Shown piece by piece: positions 1 to 8,759 of a stretch of DNA of 64,000 nucleotides (positions are counted from its first letter, which is position 1; the number at the start of each line of letters is the position of its first letter). The notes beneath the pieces are model-generated. The model ran no database searches. It was not told the origin of the DNA and was given only the letters and a program-made list of their open reading frames with translations. Made by a program: the position numbers and the translations under genes. The stretch covers positions 94,166 to 158,165 of the forward strand of contig NZ_AQWL01000005.1 in assembly GCF_000376425.1 (NCBI RefSeq), in the 5' to 3' direction. The stretch comes from Thiobacillus denitrificans DSM 12475. Lineage in GTDB: Bacteria > Pseudomonadota > Gammaproteobacteria > Burkholderiales > Thiobacillaceae.

Positions 1-788
1 CCGGCGCCATCTCGCCCGCGAGCGGCCTGATGAAGAACTGCAATTCGACCTGCCTCAACGGGCGGCCGTTGCAGCAGGACCTCGAACGCGCGCTGAACCG
101 AAACGTGCGGCTCGCCAACGACGCCGACTGCTTCGCCCTGTCCGAAGCCGTCGACGGCGCGGCCGCCGGGGCAGACACCGTCTTCGGCGTGATCCTCGGC
201 ACCGGCGTCGGCGGCAGCGTAGTCGTGCGCGGCCAGCTGCTCAAGGGCGCCAATGCCATCGCCGGCGAGTGGGGCCATTCGCCGCTGCCCTACTTCCAGT
301 TCGCCCACACGCAGGCGGACCGCGCCTCCACCGGACAGCACCCCGCCACCGGCGAGGCCATCCTGCACCCGTGGCCGAGCCCGCGCGAACTCGACACCGC
401 ACCCCCCTGCTACTGCGGCAAGAAAGGCTGCATCGAGACCTGGCTCTCGGGCCCGGCGTTCGCCGCCGACCACGTGCGCTACGGCGGCGAGGATCTGCCC
501 GCGCACGAAATCGTGCAACTGGCGAACGCCGGCTACGGCCCCTGCAGCGCAACGCTGGCGCGCTACGAGGAACGGCTGGCGCGCGCGCTCGCCGGCGTCA
601 TCAACCTCATCGACCCCGACGTCATCGTGTTGGGCGGCGGCTTGTCCAACATCGCCCGGCTGTACGACAGCGTGCCGCGACTATGGCCGCGCTACGTGTT
701 TTCCGACCGCGTCGACACGAAACTGGTGCCGCCGAAGCACGGCGACTCCAGCGGCGTGCGCGGCGCAGCGTGGCTGTGGAATGACTAG
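1..788 (+). CDS. ROK-family sugar kinase (C-terminal part, 5' end outside window)
   Basis: Probable ATP-dependent cytoplasmic hexose kinase of the ROK family (fructokinase/N-acylhexosamine kinase type). The open frame continues to base 3, before the first ATG at 30, and reads GAISPASGLMKNCNSTCLNG, a ROK segment, so the N-terminus is missing. Visible motifs are the catalytic-loop LANDADCFALSEA, the glycine-rich GVILGTGVGGSVV, GEWGHSPLP, and the Zn-binding CYCGKKGCIETWLSG that defines ROK proteins. The end, IDPDVIVLGGGLSN, is the family's C-terminal nucleotide-binding strand. It ends four bases inside the convergent NADH dehydrogenase gene. The sugar specificity cannot be read from the sequence. 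Confidence 0.87.
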   Translation, partial: GAISPASGLMKNCNSTCLNGRPLQQDLERALNRNVRLANDADCFALSEAVDGAAAGADTVFGVILGTGVGGSVVVRGQLLKGANAIAGEWGHSPLPYFQFAHTQADRASTGQHPATGEAILHPWPSPRELDTAPPCYCGKKGCIETWLSGPAFAADHVRYGGEDLPAHEIVQLANAGYGPCSATLARYEERLARALAGVINLIDPDVIVLGGGLSNIARLYDSVPRLWPRYVFSDRVDTKLVPPKHGDSSGVRGAAWLWND

Positions 789-2107
789 TGCAGCTTGATC
801 CGCGCCCGTGTCGGCGTGCTGATGAAGTGGGCGTAAGTCGAAAGCGCAGTCTTGAACCAGCCGTGCAGCGCGATCTGGTGCATCTTGTGTAGCGACCAGT
901 AGACAAAGCGCGCCATCGCGCCTTCGACCATGATGCTGCCGCCGGTGAGCCCGCCCATCAGGCTGCCGACGGTGGAAAAGCGGCCGAGCGCGACCAGAGA
1001 TCCGTAGTCGCGGTAGACATATTCGGGCAAGGGCTTATCGCGCAGGCGGCGGCACACCGACTTCACCAGCATCGACGCCTGCTGATGGGCGGCCTGCGCA
1101 CGCGGCGGCACAAAGCCCTTGCCGTCCGGCATCGCACAGGCGGCACAGTCGCCGAAGGCGAAGATGTTGTCATCGCGCGTGGTCTGCAGGGTGGGGCGCA
1201 CCACCAGCTGGTTGATGCGGTTGCTTTCCAGTCCGTCGATGTCATTCAGGAAATCCGGCGCCTTGATGCCGGCCGACCACACCATCATGCTGGCGGGGAT
1301 GAACCTGCCGTCGGCGGTCAGCATGCCGTCGGCGCGCACTTCGACGATGCGTTCCCGGGTGTGCATTTCCACCCCCAGTTCGGTCAGGCGTTCGGCGGCC
1401 GCATTCGACAGGCGCGGCGGCAACCCCGGCAGGATGCGGTCGGAGGCTTCGACGACAAGTAGCTTCAGGCTCTTGTCGGGCTCGATGTTGTCCATGCCGT
1501 AGGCCGACAGCTCGCGCGTGGTGTCGTGCAGTTCGGCCGCCAGTTCGACGCCGGTGGCGCCGGCACCGACGATGCCGACGGTGAGCTGGCCGGGCGCGAC
1601 GGCTTCGCTCTGGGTGTTGGCGCGCAGACAGGCGTTGATGTGACGGCGATGAAATTCGCGCGCCTGTTCGGGAGTGTCGAGCATGATGCAGTGCTCCTTC
1701 ACGCCCGGCACGCCGAAGTCGTTGCCGATCGAGCCGACCGCGATGATCAGGGTGTCGTAATGGAAGCTGCGGCGCGGAATGATCTCGACGCCGTCATCGT
1801 CGAAGGTGGGGGCGACGCCGACTTCCTGCCGCGCGCGATCGAGCCCGTCCATGCGGCCGAGGCGGAAGGTGAAGCCATGCCAGTGGCCCTGCGCCAGGTA
1901 CTCGAGGCGCTCGGCATAGGAATCGAGGCTGCCTGCGGCGACTTCGTATAGCAGCGGTTTCCACAGATGCGAAGGCGAGGCGTCGATCAGCGTGATGTTC
2001 GCGCGTTTCTTCCGGCCCAGCCTGTCGCCCAGTCGCGTCGCCAGTTCCAGCCCGCCCGCGCCGCCGCCGACGATGACGATTTCATGTATCCGCTGTTTCG
2101 CCGTCAC
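785..2107 (-). CDS. ndh: Type II NADH:quinone oxidoreductase (NDH-2)
   Basis: Single-subunit, non-proton-pumping NADH dehydrogenase passing electrons from NADH through FAD to the quinone pool at the inner membrane. An N-terminal FAD dinucleotide fold (VIVGGGAGGLELATRLG) and an internal NADH fold (GIVGAGATGVELAAEL) are visible, then VWSAGIKAPDFL and IFAFGDCAACAMPDGKGFVPPRAQAAHQQA. I chose the GTG at 2107 (440 aa), which has AGGGGG seven bases upstream; an in-frame ATG at 2152 would add 15 residues unlike the family. The C-terminus is amphipathic, as expected for a monotopic membrane protein. It is divergent from the HerA-like gene. Other flavin disulfide-type dehydrogenases are possible but less likely. 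Confidence 0.82.
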   Translation of the reverse strand: MTAKQRIHEIVIVGGGAGGLELATRLGDRLGRKKRANITLIDASPSHLWKPLLYEVAAGSLDSYAERLEYLAQGHWHGFTFRLGRMDGLDRARQEVGVAPTFDDDGVEIIPRRSFHYDTLIIAVGSIGNDFGVPGVKEHCIMLDTPEQAREFHRRHINACLRANTQSEAVAPGQLTVGIVGAGATGVELAAELHDTTRELSAYGMDNIEPDKSLKLLVVEASDRILPGLPPRLSNAAAERLTELGVEMHTRERIVEVRADGMLTADGRFIPASMMVWSAGIKAPDFLNDIDGLESNRINQLVVRPTLQTTRDDNIFAFGDCAACAMPDGKGFVPPRAQAAHQQASMLVKSVCRRLRDKPLPEYVYRDYGSLVALGRFSTVGSLMGGLTGGSIMVEGAMARFVYWSLHKMHQIALHGWFKTALSTYAHFISTPTRARIKLH

Positions 2108-2174
2108 AACGCCCCCTGATTTTTCGTAATGGCGCGATGATACCCGGAACATTAGTACTTGCTTCTATATCTGG

Positions 2175-2203
2175 TTTAACGGGCGCCCGGAAGTGGCTAG
2201 AAT
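2175..2203 (+). promoter_or_regulatory. Candidate sigma-70 promoter of the HerA-like gene
   Basis: TTTAAC (2175-2180) and TAGAAT (2198-2203) are 17 bp apart and about 30 bp before the ATG at 2232. The -10 is good and the -35 weak. A promoter here would exclude the upstream GTG at 2193 as the start. Confidence 0.35.
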
Positions 2204-2231
2204 CCTCGCATCCCCGCTTCTGGAAACCGCC

Positions 2232-3764
2232 ATGACCGAACCGCTGCTCGTTGCCAAAAACGACGCCATCGAACTTTTCCTGCTGCCGCAGATGGCCAAC
2301 CGCCACGGCCTCATCACCGGCGCCACCGGCACCGGCAAGACCGTCACCCTGCAGACGCTGGCCGAGCAGTTCTCCGCAATCGGTGTGCCCTGTTTCATGT
2401 CGGACGTAAAGGGCGACCTGTCGGGCGTCTCGCAGCCTGGCGGCGGCAATGCCAAGGTGGCCGAGCGGGTCGACTCGCTCAGGCTCGAAGGCTTTGCCTA
2501 TCAGGGTTATCCGGTCACCTTGTGGGATCCGTTCGGCGCCGGCGGGCATCCAGTGCGCGCCACGGTATCCGACATGGGGCCGCTGCTGCTGGGACGGATG
2601 CTGGATCTCAACGAAACCCAGAGCGGAGTGCTGAATCTGGTGTTCAAGGTGGCGGACGACAACGGCCTCTTGCTGCTCGACCTGAAGGACCTGCGCGCCA
2701 TGCTGGCCTACGTCGGCGAGAACGCCAAACAGTTCACCACCGACTACGGCAACGTGTCGCCGGCCTCCATCGGCGCCATCCAGCGCGGCCTGCTGGCGCT
2801 GGAGTCGCAGGGCGGCGAGCAGATTTTCGGCGAGCCGATGCTCAACATCGCCGACCTGATCCAGACCGACCGCGGGCGCGGCGTCATCAACATCCTGTCA
2901 GCCGACCGCCTGATGCAGTCGCCGAAAATGTACGCCACGCTGCTGCTGTGGCTGCTGGCGGAGCTGTTCGAGAACCTGCCCGAAGCGGGCGACCTCGACA
3001 AGCCGAAACTGGTGTTCTTCTTCGACGAAGCGCACCTGCTGTTTGCCGATGCGCCCGACGCACTGGTGGAAAAAATCGAGCAGGTGGTGCGGCTGATCCG
3101 CTCCAAAGGGGTCGGCGTGTATTTCGTCACCCAGAATCCGGCCGACGTCCCCGACAAGATCCTCTCGCAGCTCGGCAACCGCGTGCAGCACGCGCTGCGC
3201 GCGTTCTCGCCGCGCGACCAGAAAGCGGTCAAGGCCGCTGCCGAAACCATGCGCGACAACCCGGCGCTGGATGAGGCCGCCGTCATCACCGAACTCGGCG
3301 TCGGCGAGGCGCTGGTGTCCATGCTCGACGAGAAAGGCCGTCCTGGCATGGTCGAACGCGCCTACATCGTGCCGCCGCAGGGACAGATCGGCCCCATCAC
3401 CGCAGCGCAGCGCCAGCAGCTGGTGCAGACCTCGCTGGTCGCCGGCGCCTACGACAAGAGCATCGACCGCGAATCCGCCTATGAAAATCTGAAGGCGCGC
3501 GCCGAGCAGGCGGCGCAGGCGGCGGCGGCGCAGGCGGCGGCCGCGCAGGCCCAGGCGGAACAGCAGGCCAAAGCCGCCGCCCAGCCCGGCGCCAGCGGCG
3601 GCGGACTCGGTGACGTGCTGGGAGACATTCTGGGCGGACGCGGCGGGCGCCGCGAAGGGGCGGTCGAGGCGATGGCGAAATCCGCGGCCCGTTCCATCGG
3701 CAGCCAGGTCGGCCGCTCGCTCATTCGCGGCGTGCTCGGCAGCCTGTTCGGAGGCAAGCGCTGA
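2232..3764 (+). CDS. HerA-like ATPase of the DUF853/YjgR family
   Basis: Cytoplasmic P-loop ATPase related to HerA/FtsK DNA translocases and to E. coli YjgR; its biological role is not established. The 510-residue product has Walker A GATGTGKT near residue 28, Walker [14 protein letters not shown] in the middle, and the sensor region [21 protein letters not shown]. The tail (about residues 420-490) is rich in Ala and Gln, probably coiled coil, then Gly/Arg-rich before a small conserved C-terminal cap. The ATG at 2232 begins the conserved [10 protein letters not shown] segment. It is a single gene followed by an intergenic inverted repeat. Confidence 0.85.
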   Translation: MTEPLLVAKNDAIELFLLPQMANRHGLITGATGTGKTVTLQTLAEQFSAIGVPCFMSDVKGDLSGVSQPGGGNAKVAERVDSLRLEGFAYQGYPVTLWDPFGAGGHPVRATVSDMGPLLLGRMLDLNETQSGVLNLVFKVADDNGLLLLDLKDLRAMLAYVGENAKQFTTDYGNVSPASIGAIQRGLLALESQGGEQIFGEPMLNIADLIQTDRGRGVINILSADRLMQSPKMYATLLLWLLAELFENLPEAGDLDKPKLVFFFDEAHLLFADAPDALVEKIEQVVRLIRSKGVGVYFVTQNPADVPDKILSQLGNRVQHALRAFSPRDQKAVKAAAETMRDNPALDEAAVITELGVGEALVSMLDEKGRPGMVERAYIVPPQGQIGPITAAQRQQLVQTSLVAGAYDKSIDRESAYENLKARAEQAAQAAAAQAAAAQAQAEQQAKAAAQPGASGGGLGDVLGDILGGRGGRREGAVEAMAKSAARSIGSQVGRSLIRGVLGSLFGGKR

Positions 3765-3786
3765 CTCGACGCAGCTACGCTGCGCG

Positions 3787-3851
3787 AGGTTCAAGACTCA
3801 AGATTCAAGAGACAAGGTTTTCCTTGCATCTTGCATCTTGCAACCTGAACC
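3787..3851. repeat. Intergenic imperfect inverted repeat, CAAGA type
   Basis: The left arm starts AGGTTCAAG and contains several CAAGA/CAAGG units; the right arm has CTTGCATCTTGC units and ends CCTGAACC, around a short T-rich loop. The same family occurs at 13855-13914. It fills the gap between the HerA-like gene and the end of trpC and could fold into a long hairpin in either transcript. Confidence 0.7.
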
Positions 3852-3854
3852 CCG

Positions 3855-4643
3855 TCAAGCAAAAAGCCTGGCGAGTTCAGCGCCCGGATCGGCGGCGCGC
3901 ATGAACGCCTCGCCCACCAGGAATGCGTTGACGCCGTGGCTGCGCATGCGCGCGACATCGGCCGGCGCGAGGATGCCCGATTCGGTGATGACGATGCGCT
4001 CGCCGCCGATTTGCGGCAGCAGCGCCAGCGTGGTGTCGAGGCTTACCTCGAAGCTGCGCAGGTTGCGGTTGTTGATGCCCTGCAGGGGCGTCTTCAGTTG
4101 CAGCGCGGCGGCCAGTTCCGTGGCGTCGTGCGACTCCACCAGCACCGCCATCCCCAACTCGAACGCCAGCGCTTCCAGCGTCTGCATCTGCGCCAGGTCC
4201 AGCGCGGCGACGATCAATAAAATACAGTCCGCCCCCATCGCGCGCGCTTCGTAGACCTGGTAGGGATCGATGATGAAATCCTTGCGCAGCACCGGCAGCG
4301 CGCACGCGGCGCGCGCCTCTTCCAGATACGCGGCGCTACCCTGGAAGTAGTCGCGGTCGGTCAGTACCGACAGGCAGGCAGCGCCGCCCGCCTCGTAGCT
4401 CGCCGCGATCTCGGCAGGGCGGAAGTCGGGGCGGATCACCCCCTTGGAGGGGCTGGCCTTCTTGATTTCGGCGATCACCGCAGGCTGCCCGGCGGCTAGC
4501 TTCGCGCGCAGCGCGCCGACGAAGTCACGCGGGGCGGCAGCGGCTTCGGCGCGCGCCCGCATTTCGGCGAGCGGCACGCTGGCAAGTCCGGCGGCAATTT
4601 CGACGCGCTTGGTGGCGAGGATTTTTTCGAGGATGTCGGACAT
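3855..4643 (-). CDS. trpC: Indole-3-glycerol phosphate synthase
   Basis: Converts CdRP to indole-3-glycerol phosphate in tryptophan synthesis (cytoplasm). The 262-residue product has the family length and motifs: [16 protein letters not shown] at the start, [11 protein letters not shown] (catalytic Lys), [34 protein letters not shown] and ITESGI. The ATG at 4643 begins the conserved N-terminus. It is the last gene of trpGDC; five bases separate it from the trpD stop, so the two are translationally close. It is a stand-alone TrpC without a fused TrpF domain. Confidence 0.97.
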   Translation of the reverse strand: MSDILEKILATKRVEIAAGLASVPLAEMRARAEAAAAPRDFVGALRAKLAAGQPAVIAEIKKASPSKGVIRPDFRPAEIAASYEAGGAACLSVLTDRDYFQGSAAYLEEARAACALPVLRKDFIIDPYQVYEARAMGADCILLIVAALDLAQMQTLEALAFELGMAVLVESHDATELAAALQLKTPLQGINNRNLRSFEVSLDTTLALLPQIGGERIVITESGILAPADVARMRSHGVNAFLVGEAFMRAADPGAELARLFA

Positions 4644-4648
4644 GGCGC

Positions 4649-5680
4649 TCACGCTTCCCCGCTGCGGCAGGAAAACTCGACCAGCTGCCGCAGCCGCTCG
4701 CGCGCCGCGCCGCTCGTGATCGCCTCGCGCGCCCGTTCGATCCCCTCGCCCAGCGTCGCCGCGCGATCGGCGACGTAGATGGCGGCGCCGGCATTGAGCA
4801 GCACGATGTCGCGCGCCGGTCCCGGCAGGTCGTCGAGCACGCCGAGCAGCATGTCTTTCGCCTGCGTCGCGTCCCACACCTTGAGCACGTCGCTGCTGCA
4901 CGGTTCGAAGCCGAACTCGCGCGGATGGATCGCGTATTCCGTGACCTCGCCGTCCTTCAGTTCGCCGATCAGGGTTTCGCCGGAGAGGGTGATCTCGTCC
5001 ATGCCGTCGGAGCCGTGCACCACCATGACGTGACGGCTGCCGAGGCGCTGCAGCACGCGCACCAGAATACCGACCAGGTCCGGGTGGAACACCCCCAGCA
5101 ACTGGTGCGGCGCGCCCGCCGGATTGGTCAGCGGGCCGAGAATGTTGAACAGGGTGCGCACCCCCAGTTCGCGCCGCGCCGGCGCGGCATGCTTCATGGC
5201 GCCGTGGAAATTGGGCGCGAACATGAAACCGATGCCGATGGCGTCGATGCTCGCACCCACCTGCTCGGGGGTCAGGTTGAGATTCACCCCCAGCGCTTCC
5301 AGCACGTCGGCGCTGCCGCTGGTCGACGACACCGAGCGCCCGCCGTGCTTGGCCACGCGTGCGCCGGCCGCCGCCGCGACGAAAGCGGCGGTGGTGGAAA
5401 TGTTGAAGGTATGCGCGGCGTCGCCGCCGGTTCCGCAGGTGTCGACCAGATGCGCGTTGTTCTGCGCCGGCACCTTGGAGGCGAACTCGCGCATCACCTG
5501 CGCCGCCGCGGCGATCTCGCCCACGGTTTCCTTCTTCACCCGAAGGCCGGTGAGGATGCCGGCGATCTGCACCGGCGTGAGTTCCCCGCTCATGATCTGG
5601 CGCATCAGCGACAGCATTTCGTCGTGGAAGATTTCGCGCTGCTCGACCAGCCGGGCGAGCGCCTGTTGCGGCGTGATCAT
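4649..5680 (-). CDS. trpD: Anthranilate phosphoribosyltransferase
   Basis: Transfers phosphoribose from PRPP to anthranilate, the second dedicated step of tryptophan synthesis. The 343-residue product shows [20 protein letters not shown] (PRPP site), [22 protein letters not shown] and the [11 protein letters not shown] segment. The ATG at 5680 overlaps the trpG stop by four bases (ATGA), a clear translational-coupling arrangement. It is not fused to a glutaminase domain, which is supplied by trpG directly upstream. Confidence 0.97.
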   Translation of the reverse strand: MITPQQALARLVEQREIFHDEMLSLMRQIMSGELTPVQIAGILTGLRVKKETVGEIAAAAQVMREFASKVPAQNNAHLVDTCGTGGDAAHTFNISTTAAFVAAAAGARVAKHGGRSVSSTSGSADVLEALGVNLNLTPEQVGASIDAIGIGFMFAPNFHGAMKHAAPARRELGVRTLFNILGPLTNPAGAPHQLLGVFHPDLVGILVRVLQRLGSRHVMVVHGSDGMDEITLSGETLIGELKDGEVTEYAIHPREFGFEPCSSDVLKVWDATQAKDMLLGVLDDLPGPARDIVLLNAGAAIYVADRAATLGEGIERAREAITSGAARERLRQLVEFSCRSGEA

Positions 5681-6246
5681 CGGGCGCCTTTCAGGAAATT
5701 CGCCAGCATGGCATGGCCGTGTTCGGTAAGGATGGATTCGGGATGGAACTGCACTCCCTCGACCGCCAGCGTCTTGTGGCGCACCCCCATGATTTCGCCG
5801 TCGTCGGTCCACGCAGTGATGTCCAGGCAGTCCGGCAGGGTTTCACGCTCGATCACCAGCGAGTGGTAACGGGTGGCGCGAAAGGGATTGGGCAGCCCCT
5901 TGAACACGCCGACATCGAGGTGCTGAACCATCGATGTCTTGCCATGCATAAGTTCCTTTGCCCGCACAATCCTGCCGCCGAACGCCTGTCCGATGCTCTG
6001 ATGGCCGAGGCAGACGCCGAGAATGGGAATCGCGCCGGCGAATTCCCTGATCAGCGGCACCGACACACCCGCCTCGTTGGGCGTGCAGGGGCCGGGCGAG
6101 ACGACGATATGGTCTGGATGCATGGCGGCGATGCCGGCGAGGTCGATTTCGTCGTTGCGGATCACCCTGACGTCCTCGCCCAGTTCGCCGAAATACTGCA
6201 CCAGGTTGTAGGTGAAACTGTCGTAGTTATCGATCATCAGCAGCAT
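5677..6246 (-). CDS. trpG: Anthranilate synthase glutaminase component
   Basis: Glutamine amidotransferase subunit (189 aa) that supplies ammonia to TrpE for anthranilate formation; in this clade it may also serve aminodeoxychorismate synthase. The class I triad is visible: the Cys in [15 protein letters not shown], and His and Glu in QFHPES. The N-terminus [23 protein letters not shown] is typical and fixes the start at 6246, with AGGATAG upstream. It is first of trpGDC. Its partner trpE lies 5.3 kb away beyond a sulfide/NO gene insert. Confidence 0.96.
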   Translation of the reverse strand: MLLMIDNYDSFTYNLVQYFGELGEDVRVIRNDEIDLAGIAAMHPDHIVVSPGPCTPNEAGVSVPLIREFAGAIPILGVCLGHQSIGQAFGGRIVRAKELMHGKTSMVQHLDVGVFKGLPNPFRATRYHSLVIERETLPDCLDITAWTDDGEIMGVRHKTLAVEGVQFHPESILTEHGHAMLANFLKGAR

Positions 6247-6490
6247 GCTGCGGCTATCCTTAAAATTCCGTACGGCGCACGCTCCGGACAACGATGGGGG
6301 ATGTCCATCGAAACCGGGGTCGCTGGGCGGAAGGCGCGAAAACCGCCATTGTCGCCCAGATCGGGCACGCTATAAACCCTTGGAGGACACGTCGCCGCGA
6401 CCCGCCGTCCACCCTGCCGCTCGCAAATGCGAGGATTCCCGGAAGCGGTAATTTCATAAATTGTTTTCGCTGCTCCCGGGTGCTAAATTA

Positions 6491-6513
6491 AACATGTATT
6501 TTAAATACCACTT
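6491..6513. promoter_or_regulatory. Candidate NsrR (nitric-oxide repressor) operator
   Basis: The 23-bp site has a core of ATGTATTT, one base, then AAATACCAC. By my comparison it matches about 20 of 23 positions of the 11-1-11 NsrR palindrome (ATGYATTT-N-AAATRCAT core). It lies 14 bp before the DUF59 start, where a bound repressor would block the promoter. The function of the downstream genes (NnrS-like, hemerythrin) fits nitric-oxide control. Confidence 0.6.
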
Positions 6514-6526
6514 AATGGAGCGTGCG

Positions 6527-6847
6527 ATGCCGCAGCATTCTGCCGTAATCACTACCGAAGACGTTCGCGCCGCACTGCGCGGGGTCGACGACCCGGAAGT
6601 CGGCATGAACATCGTCGACCTCGGGCTGGTGTATGGCGTGGAGGTCACGCCGACCCGGCTGCACGTCGACCTCACCATGACCTCCCCGGCCTGCCCGATG
6701 GGGGAGATGATCCTCGAGGATGCCCAGCACGCGCTGGAGGCGTTGGCGCCGGCCGGCATCGAAATCGAACTCGCCCTGGTATGGGACCCGCCCTGGAGCC
6801 CGGACCGGATGAGCACGTACGCGCGCGACCATTTCGGCTGGAGTTGA
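6527..6847 (+). CDS. DUF59/MIP18-family Fe-S assembly factor
   Basis: A 106-residue DUF59 protein, related to PaaD and SufT, which help mature Fe-S proteins. Motifs are ALRGVDDPEVGMNIVDLGLVY and the Cys-containing LTMTSPACPMGE; the C-terminal VWDPPWSPDRMS is typical. The ATG at 6527 has GGAG six bases upstream; an ATG at 6515 is in frame but has no comparable site. It is first of a four-gene operon (DUF59, DUF2249, NnrS-like, hemerythrin) behind an NsrR-like operator. Repair of NO-damaged Fe-S clusters would fit, by inference. Confidence 0.85.
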   Translation: MPQHSAVITTEDVRAALRGVDDPEVGMNIVDLGLVYGVEVTPTRLHVDLTMTSPACPMGEMILEDAQHALEALAPAGIEIELALVWDPPWSPDRMSTYARDHFGWS

Positions 6848-6875
6848 GCCCACCCGCAACCGCAGGAGAACGCCC

Positions 6876-7127
6876 ATGACGACCACCCCGCAAACCACTG
6901 TCGATGTCCGCACCATCGCGCCGCGCGACCGCCACCCCCTGATTTTCGGCACCTTTTCCAGGCTGCTGCCCGGCGAGGCATTGCTGCTGCTCAACGACCA
7001 CGACCCCAAGCCGCTCTACGACCAGTTCCTGGCGCAATACGGTGGCGAGTTCAGGTGGGAGTATCTGGAAAGCGGCCCGGACGTATGGCGGGTGCGCATC
7101 GACCGCATCGCGTCCTGCTGCGCCTGA
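6876..7127 (+). CDS. DUF2249 domain protein
   Basis: An 83-residue cytoplasmic protein of the DUF2249 family, often found with hemerythrin and denitrification genes; its biochemical role is not established. Motifs are DVRTIAPRDRHPLIFGTFSRLLPGEALLLLNDHDPKPLYDQ (read in pieces) and the closing VWRVRI. The ATG at 6876 has AGGAGAACG upstream. It is the second gene of the NsrR-like operon, 28 bp after the DUF59 gene. Confidence 0.85.
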   Translation: MTTTPQTTVDVRTIAPRDRHPLIFGTFSRLLPGEALLLLNDHDPKPLYDQFLAQYGGEFRWEYLESGPDVWRVRIDRIASCCA

Positions 7128-7139
7128 GACGGGAAGGCC

Positions 7140-8303
7140 ATGCGTACCGGCGACCTCGGCGTCCCATTCCGCCTGCCGCTCCTGATGCTCGGCTTCACCG
7201 CGCTGGCGTCGGGGGTGCTGGCCGGCCTCGCCCGGCTCGGCTGGAACGTGCCGCTGTCCATGGCCGAACTGGCACCGCTGCACGGCCCGCTGATGGTGTC
7301 CGGATTCCTCGGCACCGTCATCGGGCTGGAGCGCGCCGTTGCCATGGGACGCCGCTGGGCATATGCCGGCCCGCTGCTGACCGGCCTCGGCAGCCTGGCC
7401 ATTCTGGCCGGCTACCCCCCTGCCATCGGCGCTGCGGCGATCACGCTCGGCAGTGCCGTGCTCTTCGCCGGCACGGCGCTGCTCATGCTGCGCCAGCGCG
7501 CGCTCTTCATGGCGACCATGACGCTCGGCGCCCTCAGCTGGCTGGCCGGCAATCTGCTGTGGCTCGCCGGCACCCCGCTGCAGGGCGTGGTGGCGCTGTG
7601 GATCAATTTCCTGGTGCTGACCATCGCGGGCGAACGCCTCGAACTGTCCCGCTTCCTGCCTCCCTCCCCCACGGCCAAACGGACGTTTGCAGGAATCCTG
7701 GTGGCGCTCCTGGCGGGCGGATTCCTCACCGGACACCCTGCGGGCGTCATGCTGTATGCCGCAGGATTGCTCGCGCTGGCACTGTGGCTGCTGCGCCAGG
7801 ACATCGCGCGGCGAACGGTCAAGACGCAGGGGCTGACCCGCTTCATCGCGGTATGCCTGCTCTCCGGCTACGCCTGGCTCGCCGTCGGCAGCGTCACGCT
7901 GCTCGCCGCCGGCAGCCTCGCCGGCCTCGCCTACGACGCCGTGCTGCATGCCATCCTGATCGGCTTCGTGTTCTCGATGGTGTTCGGCCACGCGCCGGTG
8001 ATCTTTCCGGCCGTCGTGCGGGTGAAGATGCCGTACCACTGGACGTTCTACCTGCCCCTGCTGGTGCTGCACGCCTCGTTGCTGCTGCGCCTCGCCGGCG
8101 ACGGCCTCGCCCAGCCCGACCTGCGCAGCCTCGGCGGGCTGCTGAATGCTGCCGCGCTGGTGCTGTTCATTCTGGGTACGCTCGCCAGCGTCATTCGCGG
8201 CGCGCGCGCAGGGCGGGCTGGCGAACGGCCGCGACCCGAACGCGCGACATCCGCTCCAGATCCCCAGGCACCGCGTTCCGGCGCAGCACGCCACCGGCCC
8301 TGA
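7140..8303 (+). CDS. nnrS: NnrS-like multi-helix membrane protein
   Basis: A 387-residue integral membrane protein with about 10-12 hydrophobic helices. The region DAVLHAILIGFVFSMVFGHAPVIFPAVV, with conserved His residues, resembles the heme- and copper-containing NnrS family, which lessens nitrosative stress and is widely NsrR-controlled. PLHGPLMVSGFLGTVIGLERAV near residue 45 is a second conserved block. The last ~40 residues are hydrophilic and Arg/Pro-rich, probably cytoplasmic. It starts 12 bp after DUF2249. The context (NsrR-like operator, hemerythrin) supports the call; the divergence from classical NnrS keeps it below certain. Confidence 0.75.
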   Translation: MRTGDLGVPFRLPLLMLGFTALASGVLAGLARLGWNVPLSMAELAPLHGPLMVSGFLGTVIGLERAVAMGRRWAYAGPLLTGLGSLAILAGYPPAIGAAAITLGSAVLFAGTALLMLRQRALFMATMTLGALSWLAGNLLWLAGTPLQGVVALWINFLVLTIAGERLELSRFLPPSPTAKRTFAGILVALLAGGFLTGHPAGVMLYAAGLLALALWLLRQDIARRTVKTQGLTRFIAVCLLSGYAWLAVGSVTLLAAGSLAGLAYDAVLHAILIGFVFSMVFGHAPVIFPAVVRVKMPYHWTFYLPLLVLHASLLLRLAGDGLAQPDLRSLGGLLNAAALVLFILGTLASVIRGARAGRAGERPRPERATSAPDPQAPRSGAARHRP

Positions 8304-8315
8304 CCCGCACGCCGC

Positions 8316-8696
8316 ATGAAGCGCAGCCCGTTTCTGCAACCCCTCTCGCGCGAACACCACGCCGCTCTGACGCTGGCCAGATTCTGCGAGCGGGCCGCAC
8401 GGTCGGGCGACGCGGCGCAGGTCGACGCAGCCTGCGAGCGGGCCGTCCACGCATTCCGGCTGGAACTGGATCCGCACTTCCACACCGAGGAGCACGCGCT
8501 GCTGCCGCTGCTGCACAGCGCCGACACCCAGCCGCTCGTGCAGCGCACACTCGAAGACCATCGCCTGCTGCGCGGGCTGCTCGACGGTCTGCAGCGCAAC
8601 GATGCCGGGGCCCTGGCGCGTTTCGGCGAACGTCTCGCCGCCCATGTGCGGTTCGAGGAACGCGCGCTCTTCCCGGCGATCGAAAGCCTGCTCTAG
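8316..8696 (+). CDS. Hemerythrin-like di-iron protein
   Basis: A 126-residue HHE-type four-helix bundle expected to bind a di-iron centre. Candidate ligands are SREHHAAL, DPHFHTEEHALLP, LEDHRLL and HVRFEERALFP, in the usual order and spacing. Such proteins store oxygen, detoxify NO, or donate iron during Fe-S repair (RIC/YtfE). It is last in the probable NsrR operon, 12 bp after the NnrS-like gene, and is followed by a shared terminator. Confidence 0.88.
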   Translation: MKRSPFLQPLSREHHAALTLARFCERAARSGDAAQVDAACERAVHAFRLELDPHFHTEEHALLPLLHSADTQPLVQRTLEDHRLLRGLLDGLQRNDAGALARFGERLAAHVRFEERALFPAIESLL

Positions 8697-8714
8697 GGCG
8701 TCGCCCCGGGCGCG

Positions 8715-8738
8715 AAAAAAAGCGCCCGAAGGCGCTTT
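8715..8738. terminator. Bidirectional rho-independent terminator
   Basis: Stem AAAGCGCC/GGCGCTTT with loop CGAA. An A-run at 8715-8721 gives a strong U-tract on the minus strand, ending the sqr transcript; the plus strand has a shorter tract ending the hemerythrin operon. Confidence 0.8.
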
Positions 8739-8759
8739 AGAGGAGGCGTCCGGGGAGAA

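Noticed and set aside
6672-8645. 657-residue minus-strand frame opposite DUF2249, NnrS-like and hemerythrin genes
   Set aside because: Antisense shadow in GC-rich DNA; low-complexity Gln/Gly/His/Arg composition and no motif, while the plus strand has clear families.
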